From assembly GCA_050330195.1 (NCBI GenBank), contig JBHJOB010000103.1, forward strand, positions 1-64,000: a DNA stretch of 64,000 nucleotides. Reading direction: 5' to 3'. The notes beneath the pieces were generated by a model that searched no databases, had not been told where the DNA came from, and saw only the letters and a program-made list of their open reading frames with translations. The translations under genes were made by a program, and so were the position numbers. The DNA comes from JAHQVI01 sp050330195 (GTDB lineage: Bacteria > Pseudomonadota > Alphaproteobacteria > Rhizobiales > Rhodomicrobiaceae). Shown here piece by piece: positions 44,510 to 53,209 of this stretch. Each line of letters starts with the position of its first letter. Position 1 is the stretch's first letter.

Positions 44510-45736
44510 ATGATCATGCGTGGCGAGCCGATCTGGCAACGCGATGCGTATTATGAAGAGGCAGTGCCGGCGATGCGTCCGCAGGCGGGCAATCGTTTGC
44601 CGGTGCGCTTCATTCAGAAGAAAATCGTACTGGTCGGGCCGTCGCGCGCCTCGCTCGCCGTTGCCGCCGGTCCCCTCATCCACGAGATCGGACGTGCCGG
44701 GCATCACGTCTTCTGCTTTGCCCCCGAGTTGAATGATCGCGCCGCCAGTCAGGCGCTCGTCCGTCTGCGGGCCAGGCTTGGCGACATCCCCGCGTTCCGC
44801 CAGGGCCTGTCCCCATTCGCCGACCAGACCAGCATCTTGCGCCTCACCCAGGCATTCAAGCGGATCGAGCCCGATGTGGTCGCCGGATTCTCGCCCAAGG
44901 GCGCCGCGCTCGCCGGAATAGCCGGACGGATGGCCCGCGTTCCGCACATCATCTCGATGATCGGCGAATTGGGACGCGGTTTCGAAGAACCGCCGGAAAA
45001 ATCCTCATTCATGAGCCGACAGCTCCAGAAGTCCCTGTTGCGGCTCGCCTTCCGGTTCAGCCACACGGCGGTCTTCTTCAATGACGAAAATTACGAGCTG
45101 CTGCAGAACCACGATCTGATCTCGGACCGTCTGCGCCTGTTCACGATGAACGGCAGCGGCGTCGATCTCCGCCGCTTTCCTCCGACCCAGCTTCCCCCGC
45201 TCGAACGTGGCGTCATGTTTCTCTATGCCGGCCCGCTGGACAGACGCTTCGGTATTGTCGAATTCTGCAAGGCGGCGCGCCAGCTCCGCAACAAGCCGGG
45301 ACGCTATCACTGCCTCGTCGTGGGACCGGAAGTGCGCGGACCGAACGGCTTTCCGCTATCGGCGCTGAAGCGTTTCCGGGACGTCGTGCAATATCTCGGC
45401 CCGCAGGCCGATCCCCGGCCCTATATCGCGCGGACTCATGTCTTCGTCTTTCCCGCACGCGGCGATATCGTCCCGCAGGCGCTGGTCGAAGCCGTCGCGA
45501 TGGGCCGCCCGGTCATCACCTCAACCTCGCGCGGCTGCCGCGTGGCGGTCAGCGAAGGCGGCAACGGCATGATCGTGCCACCTGGTGATGCAGCAGCACT
45601 GGCCGGTGCGATGGCGCGGTTGCTTGTGCGTCCCGACCTGATCCCGTCAATGGCGCGCGCCAGCCGGGAACTGGCCGAAAGCCAGTTCGACAGTCGCCGG
45701 ATCAATGAATTGCTGCTCGCCGCGCTGGACCTGTGA
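44510..45736 (+). CDS. Glycosyltransferase, family 4-like
   Basis: This encodes 408 residues. The N-terminal half has a GT4-type Rossmann fold (KIVLVGPSRASLAVAAGPLIHEI, VVAGFSPKGAALAGIAGRM, HIISMIGELGRGF). The C-terminal half has the GT-B donor-binding region (FLYAGPLDRRFGIVEFCKAARQL, VVGPEVRGPNG, VFPARGDIVPQALVEAVAMGRPVITS, EGGNGMIVPPGD). It probably transfers a sugar from a nucleotide-sugar during surface polysaccharide synthesis. No other polysaccharide gene adjoins it. The ATG at 44510 lies just after a G-rich Shine-Dalgarno; the frame is open 111 nt further upstream. Confidence 0.85.
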   Translation: MIMRGEPIWQRDAYYEEAVPAMRPQAGNRLPVRFIQKKIVLVGPSRASLAVAAGPLIHEIGRAGHHVFCFAPELNDRAASQALVRLRARLGDIPAFRQGLSPFADQTSILRLTQAFKRIEPDVVAGFSPKGAALAGIAGRMARVPHIISMIGELGRGFEEPPEKSSFMSRQLQKSLLRLAFRFSHTAVFFNDENYELLQNHDLISDRLRLFTMNGSGVDLRRFPPTQLPPLERGVMFLYAGPLDRRFGIVEFCKAARQLRNKPGRYHCLVVGPEVRGPNGFPLSALKRFRDVVQYLGPQADPRPYIARTHVFVFPARGDIVPQALVEAVAMGRPVITSTSRGCRVAVSEGGNGMIVPPGDAAALAGAMARLLVRPDLIPSMARASRELAESQFDSRRINELLLAALDL

Positions 45737-45804
45737 GCGAAGATGGCTTAGAGCCTGAGAGCAATTGCAAGACTTAAACGGTATCCTGCGGGGATCCAAT
45801 CTCG

Positions 45805-46533
45805 ATGGCCGACAATCTTGAGCTTCAGACGCTCGACGACCGGGCGATCATCCGGCAATTGGGGACGTTGCGAAACCGGATCGCGGAGCGCTTTCCGACG
45901 CGCGGCCTGACAAAGACGGCGACGCATCTGGCCGACATTTCCAGACCGACAGCGCGAGATGCCGCCTCGCTCGGAAAGACGCATTGGGGTTTGCGGATGC
46001 TTTCGGTGATCGCCATCGCGGGAGCGGTAGCGGGCCTCATTCAGCTTGGCGTGTTTTTTCGTGTACAGGTGTCCAGCGAACTCCAACTCACCGAGTTTAC
46101 GCAGGCGCTCGAAGCGGCACTGAACATCGTGCTGCTCTCGGGCGTGTTCATCATCTTCTTCGTCCGGCTGGAAAACCGCTTCAAGCGGGAAAAGGCGCTG
46201 AAAGGCCTCTACCGCCTCCGCGCCATCGCTCATGTCATCGACATGCACCAGCTCACGAAAGACCCGCCATCCATCGTGGGCAGCGCGCCGACATCCTCGT
46301 CGCCCGTGCGCGACCTGACCGAAGAGGAACTCCTGCGTTACCTCGATTATTGTTCGGAAATGCTGTCCTTTACGGGCAAGCTCGCCGCGCTTTATGCTCA
46401 GTATTTCCCGGATGCGACCGTGACCGCCGCCGTCAACGATATCGAGCAGCTCACCACCAATCTGAGCCGGAAGATCTGGCAGAAAATCGTCCTCATTCAG
46501 GGCGGACAACAAGAGTTCCGCAGCAGCCAATGA
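45805..46533 (+). CDS. Two-helix membrane protein coupled to dapE, function unknown
   Basis: This encodes 242 residues. A polar N-terminal region is followed by two membrane helices (about 64-85 and 103-121), then a charged segment and a soluble helical C-terminal domain of about 120 residues. No family is recognised. Its stop overlaps the dapE start by 4 nt (ATGA), so the pair is translationally coupled. This hints at a cell-envelope or lysine/peptidoglycan link, but only by position. Confidence 0.75.
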   Translation: MADNLELQTLDDRAIIRQLGTLRNRIAERFPTRGLTKTATHLADISRPTARDAASLGKTHWGLRMLSVIAIAGAVAGLIQLGVFFRVQVSSELQLTEFTQALEAALNIVLLSGVFIIFFVRLENRFKREKALKGLYRLRAIAHVIDMHQLTKDPPSIVGSAPTSSSPVRDLTEEELLRYLDYCSEMLSFTGKLAALYAQYFPDATVTAAVNDIEQLTTNLSRKIWQKIVLIQGGQQEFRSSQ

Positions 46534-47699
46534 CACAAGACCACGACCCCATCGCCCATGCGCAGGCCCTGATCCGCTGCCCGAGCGTGACGCCGGAGCA
46601 GGCGGGCGCGCTCGATTACATGGACGCTGTGCTGACGCGGCTCGGCTTTGCCTGCCACCGGCTCCGCTTCGGGGAAGATGCGCCGCCTGCCGTCGACAAT
46701 CTCTATGCGCGGATCGGCACGGGGTCGCCGCATCTGTGTCTTGCCGGTCATGTCGACGTCGTCCCGCCGGGCGATGAAGCCGCATGGACCTATCCCCCGT
46801 TCGGTGCGGAAATTCACGAGGGCGTGCTTTACGGACGCGGCGCGGTGGACATGAAAGGCGACATTGCCGCGATGATGGCGGCGGTTGCGCGGTATCTCGC
46901 GGAAACGGGCGGCGCGCCTGCCGGTTCGATCAGCTTCCTGATCACGGCGGATGAGGAAGGTTCCGCCGCGCATGGCACACGGGCCGTCGTCGAATGGATG
47001 AAGGAAAAGGGCGAACGACCGGATCACTGCATTCTCGGCGAGCCCTCTCATCCCGACCGTATGGGCGAAGCGATCAAGATCGGACGGCGCGGCAGCCTGA
47101 CGGGCAGGCTGACCGTTCGAGGCGTGCAGGGCCATGTCGCCTATCCGGCGCGGATGCGCAATCCGCTGACCGGTCTCGTCGCCGCTCTGAACCGCATCGC
47201 TACCGAAACGCTCGACGAAGGCAGCGAGAATTTTGCTCCGAGTAATCTGGAAATCACCACCATCGACACCGGCAATCCGACGGCCAATGTCGTGCCCGCT
47301 GCCGCCAGCGCGCAGTTCAACGTCCGCTTCAACGACCACCACACGGTTGCGTCGCTTTCGGAACGCGTGCGCAACCTGATCGAGACGCCGATCCTCGCCG
47401 CCGGGCTCGAATATGAGCTGAACTTCGAGTCCAACGCCGATGCCTTCATTACGAAGCCTGGCCCCTGGCTCGATATGCTGAAGGTCATTTCGCGTGAGAT
47501 GACCGGCCTCACGCCGGAACTATCGACGGGCGGCGGAACCTCGGACGCACGCTTCATCAAGGACATCTGCCCCGTGGTCGAATACGGGCTGGTCAACAGC
47601 ACCATCCATGCCGTGGACGAAAACACGCCAATTGTCGATCTCGCGCTGCTGACAGACATCTTCCATCGCTTCATGCAGCGCTATTTCGCCGCCACTTAA
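46530..47699 (+). CDS. dapE: Succinyl-diaminopimelate desuccinylase
   Basis: This enzyme hydrolyses N-succinyl-LL-2,6-diaminopimelate, a step of lysine and peptidoglycan precursor synthesis. The 389 residues match the DapE branch of the M20 family: His74 in LCLAGHVDVVPPGD, Asp107 in GRGAVDMKGD, catalytic Glu142/metal Glu143 in ITADEEGSA, the dimerisation domain with GRRGSLTG, and LSTGGGTSDARFIK near the C-terminus. The ATG at 46530 overlaps the upstream stop. The following DUF1489 gene is on the same strand. Confidence 0.95.
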   Translation: MTQDHDPIAHAQALIRCPSVTPEQAGALDYMDAVLTRLGFACHRLRFGEDAPPAVDNLYARIGTGSPHLCLAGHVDVVPPGDEAAWTYPPFGAEIHEGVLYGRGAVDMKGDIAAMMAAVARYLAETGGAPAGSISFLITADEEGSAAHGTRAVVEWMKEKGERPDHCILGEPSHPDRMGEAIKIGRRGSLTGRLTVRGVQGHVAYPARMRNPLTGLVAALNRIATETLDEGSENFAPSNLEITTIDTGNPTANVVPAAASAQFNVRFNDHHTVASLSERVRNLIETPILAAGLEYELNFESNADAFITKPGPWLDMLKVISREMTGLTPELSTGGGTSDARFIKDICPVVEYGLVNSTIHAVDENTPIVDLALLTDIFHRFMQRYFAAT

Positions 47700-47772
47700 C
47701 AGGTGGATTTCGGCGGGCGGCCCCGCTCGCTTCAAGCGATTCTCCGGTATAATGCCGCTGGGGAGACATGAC

Positions 47773-48207
47773 ATGCATCTGATCAAGCTTTGCGTCGGCG
47801 TCGATGCGCTGGAGGAGTTGGCCGCATGGCAGGCCATGAGGCTGGAAACGCAGCGGAGCGCCGGCGTCGAACCCGAGCTGGCGCATCGCACGCGCCAGAT
47901 GCCCCGGCAACGTGACGCAATTCTCGATGGCGGGTCGCTTTACTGGGTGATCAAGGGCGTCATCCGGGCGAGGCAACGGATCATCGATCTGCGCGAGGAA
48001 ACCGACGCGGAAGGCCGCACGCTTTGCGCCATTGTTTTCGATCCCGCGCTTATCGCCACGCGCCCGCAGCCACGCCGTCCGTTTCAGGGCTGGCGCTATC
48101 TGAAGCCGGAAGATGCGCCCACCGACATCGGGGCACTCGGCGCAGGCGATCTGGCGAAAATGCCGGAAGCGATGCGCGCGGAACTGGCCGAGCTGGCGCT
48201 GATCTAA
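47773..48207 (+). CDS. DUF1489-family protein
   Basis: This encodes 144 residues matching the DUF1489 pattern frequent in alphaproteobacteria: HLIKLCVGVDALEEL, HRTRQMPRQRDAIL, GSLYWVIKGVIRARQRI, and PRRPFQGWRYLKPEDAP near the C-terminus. The family has no established function. The ATG at 47773 has GGGGAGA about 6-9 nt upstream. It follows dapE by 73 nt and converges with a GntR-type regulator gene. Confidence 0.88.
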   Translation: MHLIKLCVGVDALEELAAWQAMRLETQRSAGVEPELAHRTRQMPRQRDAILDGGSLYWVIKGVIRARQRIIDLREETDAEGRTLCAIVFDPALIATRPQPRRPFQGWRYLKPEDAPTDIGALGAGDLAKMPEAMRAELAELALI

Positions 48208-48233
48208 ATCCGATTGTCGGGCGCGGACCTTTC

Positions 48234-48911
48234 TCAAAGCACGGCGAGAATGTTCTCTTCGACGGTCCTCAGATGCAAGCGCATCGCGTCGGCGACGGCG
48301 TCGGCGTTGCGCTCGACCAGAGCCGTGACGATCGCACGGTGCTGCCGGTCGTAGGCTTCGCGGCGGCCTGCCGTGAGTGACCGCTTCTTCAGCTCGAACC
48401 ATTGACGCTGGTTCCTCGCCTCGCTGATCGCCTGGCAATAATTCACCAGCACCTCATTCTTGGCGGCAACGAAGATGGACAGGTGAATCCGGGCATCCCA
48501 ATGCTCGAAATCGGAAATCTCCGTCGCTTCAAGGCTGCGGTCGAAGGCGTGGGCGATGGTGTCGAGATCGGCGCGACTTGCCCGCGTCGCCGCGAGAGCG
48601 GCGGCATGCGGTTCGATGATCATCCGCGTTTCGAGCAGGTCGCGCGGACTTGCTTCGGTCAGCCGGAAGGCGGCCCCGTTTTCCTGCGGCGTTTCGCGGG
48701 GCAGTATGAAGGTTCCGCGCCCGACCTGCCGGGAGAGATAGCCCGCTTCCTCAAGCTGATCGAGCGCACGCCGCACCGTGTTCCGCGCTACGCAGAAGCG
48801 GCTTGCCAGAACGCGCTCCGGAGGCAACCGTCCGCCCACGTCCCACTCGCCGCTTTCGATGATGCGCCGCAACTCGCCGGTAAGGTCGTAGGCATTCCCT
48901 GATCCATTCAT
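48234..48911 (-). CDS. GntR/FadR-family transcriptional regulator
   Basis: This encodes 225 residues: an N-terminal winged helix-turn-helix (about 9-72: LRRIIESGEWDVGGRLPPERVLASRFCVARNTVRRALDQLEEAGYLSRQVGRGTFI) and a C-terminal all-helical FCD ligand-binding domain (about 90-215, with TRMIIEPHAAALA, DARIHLSIFVAAKNEVL and AIVTALVERNADAVADAM). FadR-type regulators respond to carboxylates such as organic or amino acids. It is divergent from the 14-kb uptake and catabolic cluster and is the likely local repressor, released by its substrate or a metabolite. Ligand unknown. Confidence 0.92.
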   Translation of the reverse strand: MNGSGNAYDLTGELRRIIESGEWDVGGRLPPERVLASRFCVARNTVRRALDQLEEAGYLSRQVGRGTFILPRETPQENGAAFRLTEASPRDLLETRMIIEPHAAALAATRASRADLDTIAHAFDRSLEATEISDFEHWDARIHLSIFVAAKNEVLVNYCQAISEARNQRQWFELKKRSLTAGRREAYDRQHRAIVTALVERNADAVADAMRLHLRTVEENILAVL

Positions 48912-49015
48912 GAACCAATGCTAACCCAATTCACCGGAAATTGAAAAGAGGCGTTTGCCTGGAAAGGACGCAATATATGTGAAACATGCAAAATCAATGT
49001 TGGTTAAAATTGCGT

Positions 49016-49080
49016 TTGACGGATCGTACTTACGATGCAACGATGTCTGTAATGACAAGAATATTGGCGCAATATTGGTT
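49016..49080 (+). promoter_or_regulatory. Likely control region of the catabolic cluster, with a palindromic operator candidate
   Basis: AATATTG-GCG-CAATATT (49060-49076) is a perfect 7-3-7 inverted repeat about 42 nt before the TTG start of the first gene. A TTGACG at 49016 could be a -35 box, with only a weak -10 near 49039. The hexamer TTGGTT/AACCAA occurs at 48913-48918, 49000-49005 and 49075-49080. These are candidate sites for the divergent GntR-type regulator. Confidence 0.45.
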
Positions 49081-49117
49081 CAGTTGCGCAGGGAAGAAAC
49101 GCTAGAAGGAGCGCGCC

Positions 49118-49987
49118 TTGAAGCTCGCCACAATCCGTCACGGCGGAACCTATGCGGCTACCCTCATTGACGGCAATCAGGCAAAACTGCTGAGCGCGGA
49201 GACCGGTTCGCCCTATGATTTGCTGAGCCTCGTCATCAATGGAGACGTGGCAAACGCAGCCAGTTTCACCGGTGGACCGATCGTCTCGCTTAACAATGCG
49301 TCCCTGGCCGCGCCAGTCCGCCGCCCTGCCCGCAACATTTTCTGCGTCGGCAAGAACTACTCCGACCATGCGAAGGAACTGGCGTCGAGCGTTTTCAAGG
49401 ATACCGCATCCGGTCCGTCCTACCCGATCATTTTCTCCAAGGTGCCGGAAACCGTTATCGGTCCGGGCGAGCCCGTCATCATCGACCCTGCCGTGTCCTC
49501 CGCAATCGACTATGAAGGCGAACTGACCCTGATCATCGGCAAGGGTGGGCGCGGCATCTCGAAGGCCGATGCGCTTTCCCATATCTGGGGCTACACTATC
49601 ATCAACGACATTACGGCGCGCGATATCCAGCAGCAGCATAATCAGTGGCTGCTCGGCAAGTCGCAGGATACGTTCTGCCCGATGGGCCCTGTTGTCGTGA
49701 CGGCGGATGAAATCGATCTGGCCGACACCGGCCTGCGCACCTTCGTCAATGGCGAACTGCGCCAGAACGCCAATACGCGCGACCTGATTTTCGACATACC
49801 GACGCTGATCGAGACCATCTCCGCAGGCATTACGCTCATGCCCGGTGACATCATCGCGACGGGCACGCCGGCGGGCGTCGGCATGGGCTTCGATCCGCCG
49901 CGCTATCTGAAACATGGCGACGTTGTCCGCGTCGAGATCGACGGTATCGGCGTGCTGGAAAATCCGATCGTGGAGCGTGGCCGATGA
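49118..49987 (+). CDS. Fumarylacetoacetate hydrolase-family protein
   Basis: This encodes 289 residues. An N-terminal ~70-residue lead domain precedes the FAH fold: NIFCVGKNYSDHAKEL, PIIFSKVPETVIGPGEP, the metal site YEGELTLIIGKGGRGI with the preceding Asp, GYTIINDITARDIQQQH, KSQDTFCPMGPVVV and TGTPAGVGMGF. Members cleave C-C bonds of acylpyruvates or act as decarboxylases/hydratases on keto acids; specificity cannot be read here. It starts with TTG (AGAAGGAG 6 nt upstream) and its end overlaps the next gene by 4 nt. It is the first gene of the cluster controlled by the GntR-type regulator. Confidence 0.92.
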   Translation: MKLATIRHGGTYAATLIDGNQAKLLSAETGSPYDLLSLVINGDVANAASFTGGPIVSLNNASLAAPVRRPARNIFCVGKNYSDHAKELASSVFKDTASGPSYPIIFSKVPETVIGPGEPVIIDPAVSSAIDYEGELTLIIGKGGRGISKADALSHIWGYTIINDITARDIQQQHNQWLLGKSQDTFCPMGPVVVTADEIDLADTGLRTFVNGELRQNANTRDLIFDIPTLIETISAGITLMPGDIIATGTPAGVGMGFDPPRYLKHGDVVRVEIDGIGVLENPIVERGR

Positions 49988-50772
49988 GCGGCAATGTGGT
50001 CGCAGGAATGGCCGTGGAGATCGCCGGAGACGGCGCTCCGGTCATCTGCATCCACGGACTTGGCGGCACATCGAACACGTTCACGCCGCAGATGCCGGTG
50101 CTGACAACGATGCGCGTCATTCGTCCAGACCTTCCATGCTCGGGGCGTTCGGCGAATGTGGAGAAACCGTCAATTTCCAGCTTCGCGGCATCGCTCATCA
50201 AGCTGGCCGACATGCTTGGCGTCAAGAGCGCACATTTCGTCGCCCATTCGCTCGGCACGATCATCTGCCAGCATCTCGCGGCGGAACGGCCCGAACTTGT
50301 GCGCAGTCTGAGCCTGATCGGCGCACTGATCGAGCCGCCCCAGGCCGCTCGCGACGGCCTTCGGGCCAGGGCGCAAACGGCGCGCGGCAGCGGCATGGCG
50401 GAGATCGCCGACACGATCGTGCAGAACGGCATGGCGGCGGAAAGCCGTTCGCGCTCATCGGCAGCGGTTGCCTTTGTGCGGGAATCCATCCTGCGGCAAT
50501 GCCCCGAAGGCTATGCGCGCACCTGCGAAGCGCTGGCGGAGGCGACGGCCGCGAACCATCAGCGCATCCGCTGTCCGGTCCTCATCGTCAACGGCGAGGA
50601 AGACGCGGTCGCGCCGCCATCGGTTGCGCGCGATCTTGCCGAACGGATTGCAGGCGCACGGGCGGTCATTGTGCCGCGTTGCGGACATTGGGTTACGATC
50701 GAGCGGCCGGAGGACGTGAACGCCGAACTGCGCCGCTTTCTCGGCGGGCAGCCCGGCGCGGCAAGGATGTAG
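49984..50772 (+). CDS. Alpha/beta-fold hydrolase
   Basis: This encodes 262 residues with the hydrolase core: oxyanion region CIHGLGGTSNTF, nucleophile in VAHSLGTIICQHLA (Ser in the S-x-G elbow about residue 89), Asp in VNGEEDAVAPP and His in CGHWVTIERPEDV. The pattern is close to 3-oxoadipate enol-lactonase-type esterases. It is translationally coupled to the FAH-family gene (ATGA overlap). It probably hydrolyses an ester, lactone or C-C bond in the pathway for the imported compound. Confidence 0.9.
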   Translation: MSGNVVAGMAVEIAGDGAPVICIHGLGGTSNTFTPQMPVLTTMRVIRPDLPCSGRSANVEKPSISSFAASLIKLADMLGVKSAHFVAHSLGTIICQHLAAERPELVRSLSLIGALIEPPQAARDGLRARAQTARGSGMAEIADTIVQNGMAAESRSRSSAAVAFVRESILRQCPEGYARTCEALAEATAANHQRIRCPVLIVNGEEDAVAPPSVARDLAERIAGARAVIVPRCGHWVTIERPEDVNAELRRFLGGQPGAARM

Positions 50773-50785
50773 GAGCACGTTTTTG

Positions 50786-50891
50786 CTCCCTCTCCCGTGG
50801 GGAGAGGGGTGGGGTGAGGGCGTTCAATAGCAGCGGGCAAGCGCGTCCCCTCACCCGGCGCTGACGCGCCGACCTCTCCCATCGGGAGAGG
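50786..50891. repeat. REP-like two-hairpin intergenic repeat, copy B
   Basis: This has the same two-hairpin architecture as 8665-8770: CTCTCCC/GGGAGAGG stems at both ends and GGGGTGAGGG ... CCCCTCACCC between them, plus GGCGC-TGA-CGCGCC-like internal symmetry. It lies between the alpha/beta hydrolase and amidohydrolase genes of one operon. Confidence 0.8.
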
Positions 50892-50936
50892 TTAAGACAA
50901 GAGAATTCGGGACGGGGGCGAACAGGAGAGGAAGCA

Positions 50937-52262
50937 ATGAGCGATTATCGTGACGGCCCCGGACTTCGCGGCGGCAATCCGGGCGAAGGCTCGACCGTGT
51001 TCACCAATGTCCGCGTGCTCGACGCGACGGGCGACCAGCCCTTCATGGGCGAAGTGGTTGTGCGCGGCAATCGCATCGCCTCGATCACGCGCGGCCAGCG
51101 CGTCACGCCCGGCGGCGGCGCGACCGTCATCGACGGTGGCGGCGCAACGCTGATGCCCGGCCTGATCGACGCGCATCTGCATCTGTCATGGAACAACGCG
51201 CCCGGCATCGACCCGATCCAGATGATGGAGCTGGAAGAGCACATGCTGGTCACGATGGAGATGGCCAAGCTGGTGCTCGATGCGGGCTTCACCTCCGGAC
51301 GTGGCGCGGCTGCGGCCAAGCCCCGGCTCGATGTCGTCGCCAAGCGCTTCATCAATGAAGGCCGTTTCCCCGGCCCGCGCTATCTGGCGGCCGGTCCCGA
51401 GATCACGACCGTCGGCGGCCTCGGCGACGCCTCGCCCTCTCACATCCCGCATGAAGGCCTCAATCTCGGCCTCGTTGTTTCCGGCCCCGAAGAAATCCGG
51501 CGCACCGTCCGTCAGCTCATCAAATATGGCGTCGACAGCATAAAGCTGAACCTTTCGGGCGAGGCAATCACCGGCATGGGCGCGGAGGAAACGCCGATGT
51601 CGGAGGAAGAAGTGGCGATGGCGGCGCAGGAAGCGCGGTGCCGCAACAAGGTGCTCTCCGCCCATGCACGCTCGTCCGGCTCGGTCATGCAATGCATCCG
51701 GCACGGCATCCAGAATATCTACCATGCCTCATTCGCCGACGAGCGCGCCCTCGATGCGCTGGAAGCCGTCAAGGACAAGCATTTCGTTGCGCCCGGCCTC
51801 GCCTGGCTCATCAACACGGCGCGCCATGCGGGCGAATGGGGCATCAAGCCCGGTTCGCCGATCACCATCGAATATGAGCGCGAACTGGAAATGGCCGTCG
51901 ACACGATGAAGAAAATGCACAAGCGCGGCATCCGCGTGCTGATCGGCGGCGATTACGGCTTTGCCTGGACGCCGCAGGGCACGAACGCCAAGGATCTGGA
52001 GTATTTCGTCGATCTGGTCGGAATGTCGCCGATGGAGGCGATTATTGCGGGCACGAAACTCGGTGGACAGATCATGAGCATGGGCGACGAACTGGGCATG
52101 ATCAAGGAAGGTTATCTTGCCGACATGCTGCTCGTCGACGGCGATCCGTTGGCCGATGTTCGTATCCTGCAGGACAGGAAGCGCCTGCTGGCGATCATGA
52201 AGGACGGCAAGTTCCACAAGGAGCCGAATGCGCGGCAGAGCTATGTGCGGCGCGTGGCCTGA
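50937..52262 (+). CDS. Amidohydrolase (imidazolonepropionase/prolidase-like subfamily)
   Basis: This encodes 441 residues of the metal-dependent amidohydrolase superfamily. DAHLHLSW (HxH) opens the barrel; the carboxylated Lys is in GVDSIKLNLSG; metal His residues are in LSAHARSSG and NIYHASF; the catalytic Asp is in IGGDYGFAWTPQG. A small beta domain flanks the barrel on both ends (GEVVVRGNRIASI; GYLADMLLVDGDPL). Such enzymes open C-N bonds of cyclic or peptide amides. The context with a Liv-type importer suggests a cyclic or N-acyl compound. The ATG has AGGAG about 8 nt upstream. Confidence 0.92.
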   Translation: MSDYRDGPGLRGGNPGEGSTVFTNVRVLDATGDQPFMGEVVVRGNRIASITRGQRVTPGGGATVIDGGGATLMPGLIDAHLHLSWNNAPGIDPIQMMELEEHMLVTMEMAKLVLDAGFTSGRGAAAAKPRLDVVAKRFINEGRFPGPRYLAAGPEITTVGGLGDASPSHIPHEGLNLGLVVSGPEEIRRTVRQLIKYGVDSIKLNLSGEAITGMGAEETPMSEEEVAMAAQEARCRNKVLSAHARSSGSVMQCIRHGIQNIYHASFADERALDALEAVKDKHFVAPGLAWLINTARHAGEWGIKPGSPITIEYERELEMAVDTMKKMHKRGIRVLIGGDYGFAWTPQGTNAKDLEYFVDLVGMSPMEAIIAGTKLGGQIMSMGDELGMIKEGYLADMLLVDGDPLADVRILQDRKRLLAIMKDGKFHKEPNARQSYVRRVA

Positions 52263-52289
52263 GCCGCCGGGACGAATAAGGGAGGCGCA

Positions 52290-52319
52290 ATGAGCAACGG
52301 AGCGGCAAGGCGGCCATGA
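52290..52319 (+). CDS. Nine-codon leader peptide coupled to livH
   Basis: GGAGG (52281-52285) precedes ATG at 52290, which opens MSNGAARRP and stops at a TGA overlapping the livH ATG (ATGA). livH itself has only a weak Shine-Dalgarno, so ribosomes finishing this mini-frame probably reinitiate on livH. The peptide itself is unlikely to have a function. Confidence 0.5.
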   Translation: MSNGAARRP

Positions 52320-53209
52320 AGCTATTCCTCTTCACGCTCCTCAACGGGCTGACGCTCGCTGCGCTCTACTTCCTCGTGGCGAGCGGCTTCACGTTGGTTT
52401 TCGGCCTGATGCGCAACGTCAACCTCGCGCATGGCTCGCTCTATCTCATCGGCGGCTACATCGCCTATTCGGCGGTTGAGGCAACCGGCGTCTTCCTGCT
52501 CGGCTTCGCCGTCGCCTTCGTCACCATGGCGGTTGCCGGCATCGCGCTGCAATTGCTCGTCTTCCGGCACATGGAGGGGCAGGATCTGCGCCAGACGATG
52601 GTGACAATCGGCATTTCCATCATTCTCGCCGACCTAGCGCTGTGGATCTGGGGCGGCGAGTTCTACCAGATCTATCCGCCGGACTGGCTCTTCGGGGCGG
52701 CGACCTTCCCCATCGTCATCGGAACGCTCTCCAACGGCGATCCGGTCTACTTCACCTATCCCATCGTGCGGCTGTTCATTCTCGGCATGGCGCTCGTCAT
52801 CGGCGTGCTGCTCTGGCTGATGCTGAACCGGACGCGCATCGGCATGATGATCCGCGCCGGCGTCGACGACCGGGAGATGCTCAGCGCCAGCGGCATCAAT
52901 ATCCAGCTTGTCTTCGTCATCGTCTTCGCCATCGGGGCGGGGCTGGCCGGGATCGCTGGCGTGGTTGGCAGCATCTTCTCCTCGCTCGCGCCGGGTGAAG
53001 ACGTCCGCTATCTGCTCGCCTCGCTGGTCGTGGTCATCGTCGGCGGCATGGGCAGCATCACCGGCGCGGCGCTGGGCGCGATTCTGATCGGCGTCGCGGA
53101 GCAGTTCGGCTCGGTCTATTTCCCGACCTATGCCATCGCCGTCAGCTTCCTGATCATGGTCGCGGTGCTCGCCTTCCGGCCCGAGGGCATCATGGGGGCG
53201 CGGCGATGA
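52316..53209 (+). CDS. livH: Branched-chain amino-acid-type ABC permease (LivH)
   Basis: This encodes 297 residues and about eight membrane helices, in the LivH family: LNGLTLAALYFLVASGFTLVFGLMRNVNLAHGSLYLIGGY at the N-terminus and GLAGIAGVVGSIFSSLAPGED, SLVVVIVGGMGSITGAALGA near the C-terminus. It forms the channel with LivM. Its start is overlapped by a tiny upstream frame and its end overlaps livM by 4 nt. HAAT-type importers carry branched-chain amino acids, short amides, urea or aromatic acids, so the substrate is open. Confidence 0.93.
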   Translation: MKLFLFTLLNGLTLAALYFLVASGFTLVFGLMRNVNLAHGSLYLIGGYIAYSAVEATGVFLLGFAVAFVTMAVAGIALQLLVFRHMEGQDLRQTMVTIGISIILADLALWIWGGEFYQIYPPDWLFGAATFPIVIGTLSNGDPVYFTYPIVRLFILGMALVIGVLLWLMLNRTRIGMMIRAGVDDREMLSASGINIQLVFVIVFAIGAGLAGIAGVVGSIFSSLAPGEDVRYLLASLVVVIVGGMGSITGAALGAILIGVAEQFGSVYFPTYAIAVSFLIMVAVLAFRPEGIMGARR

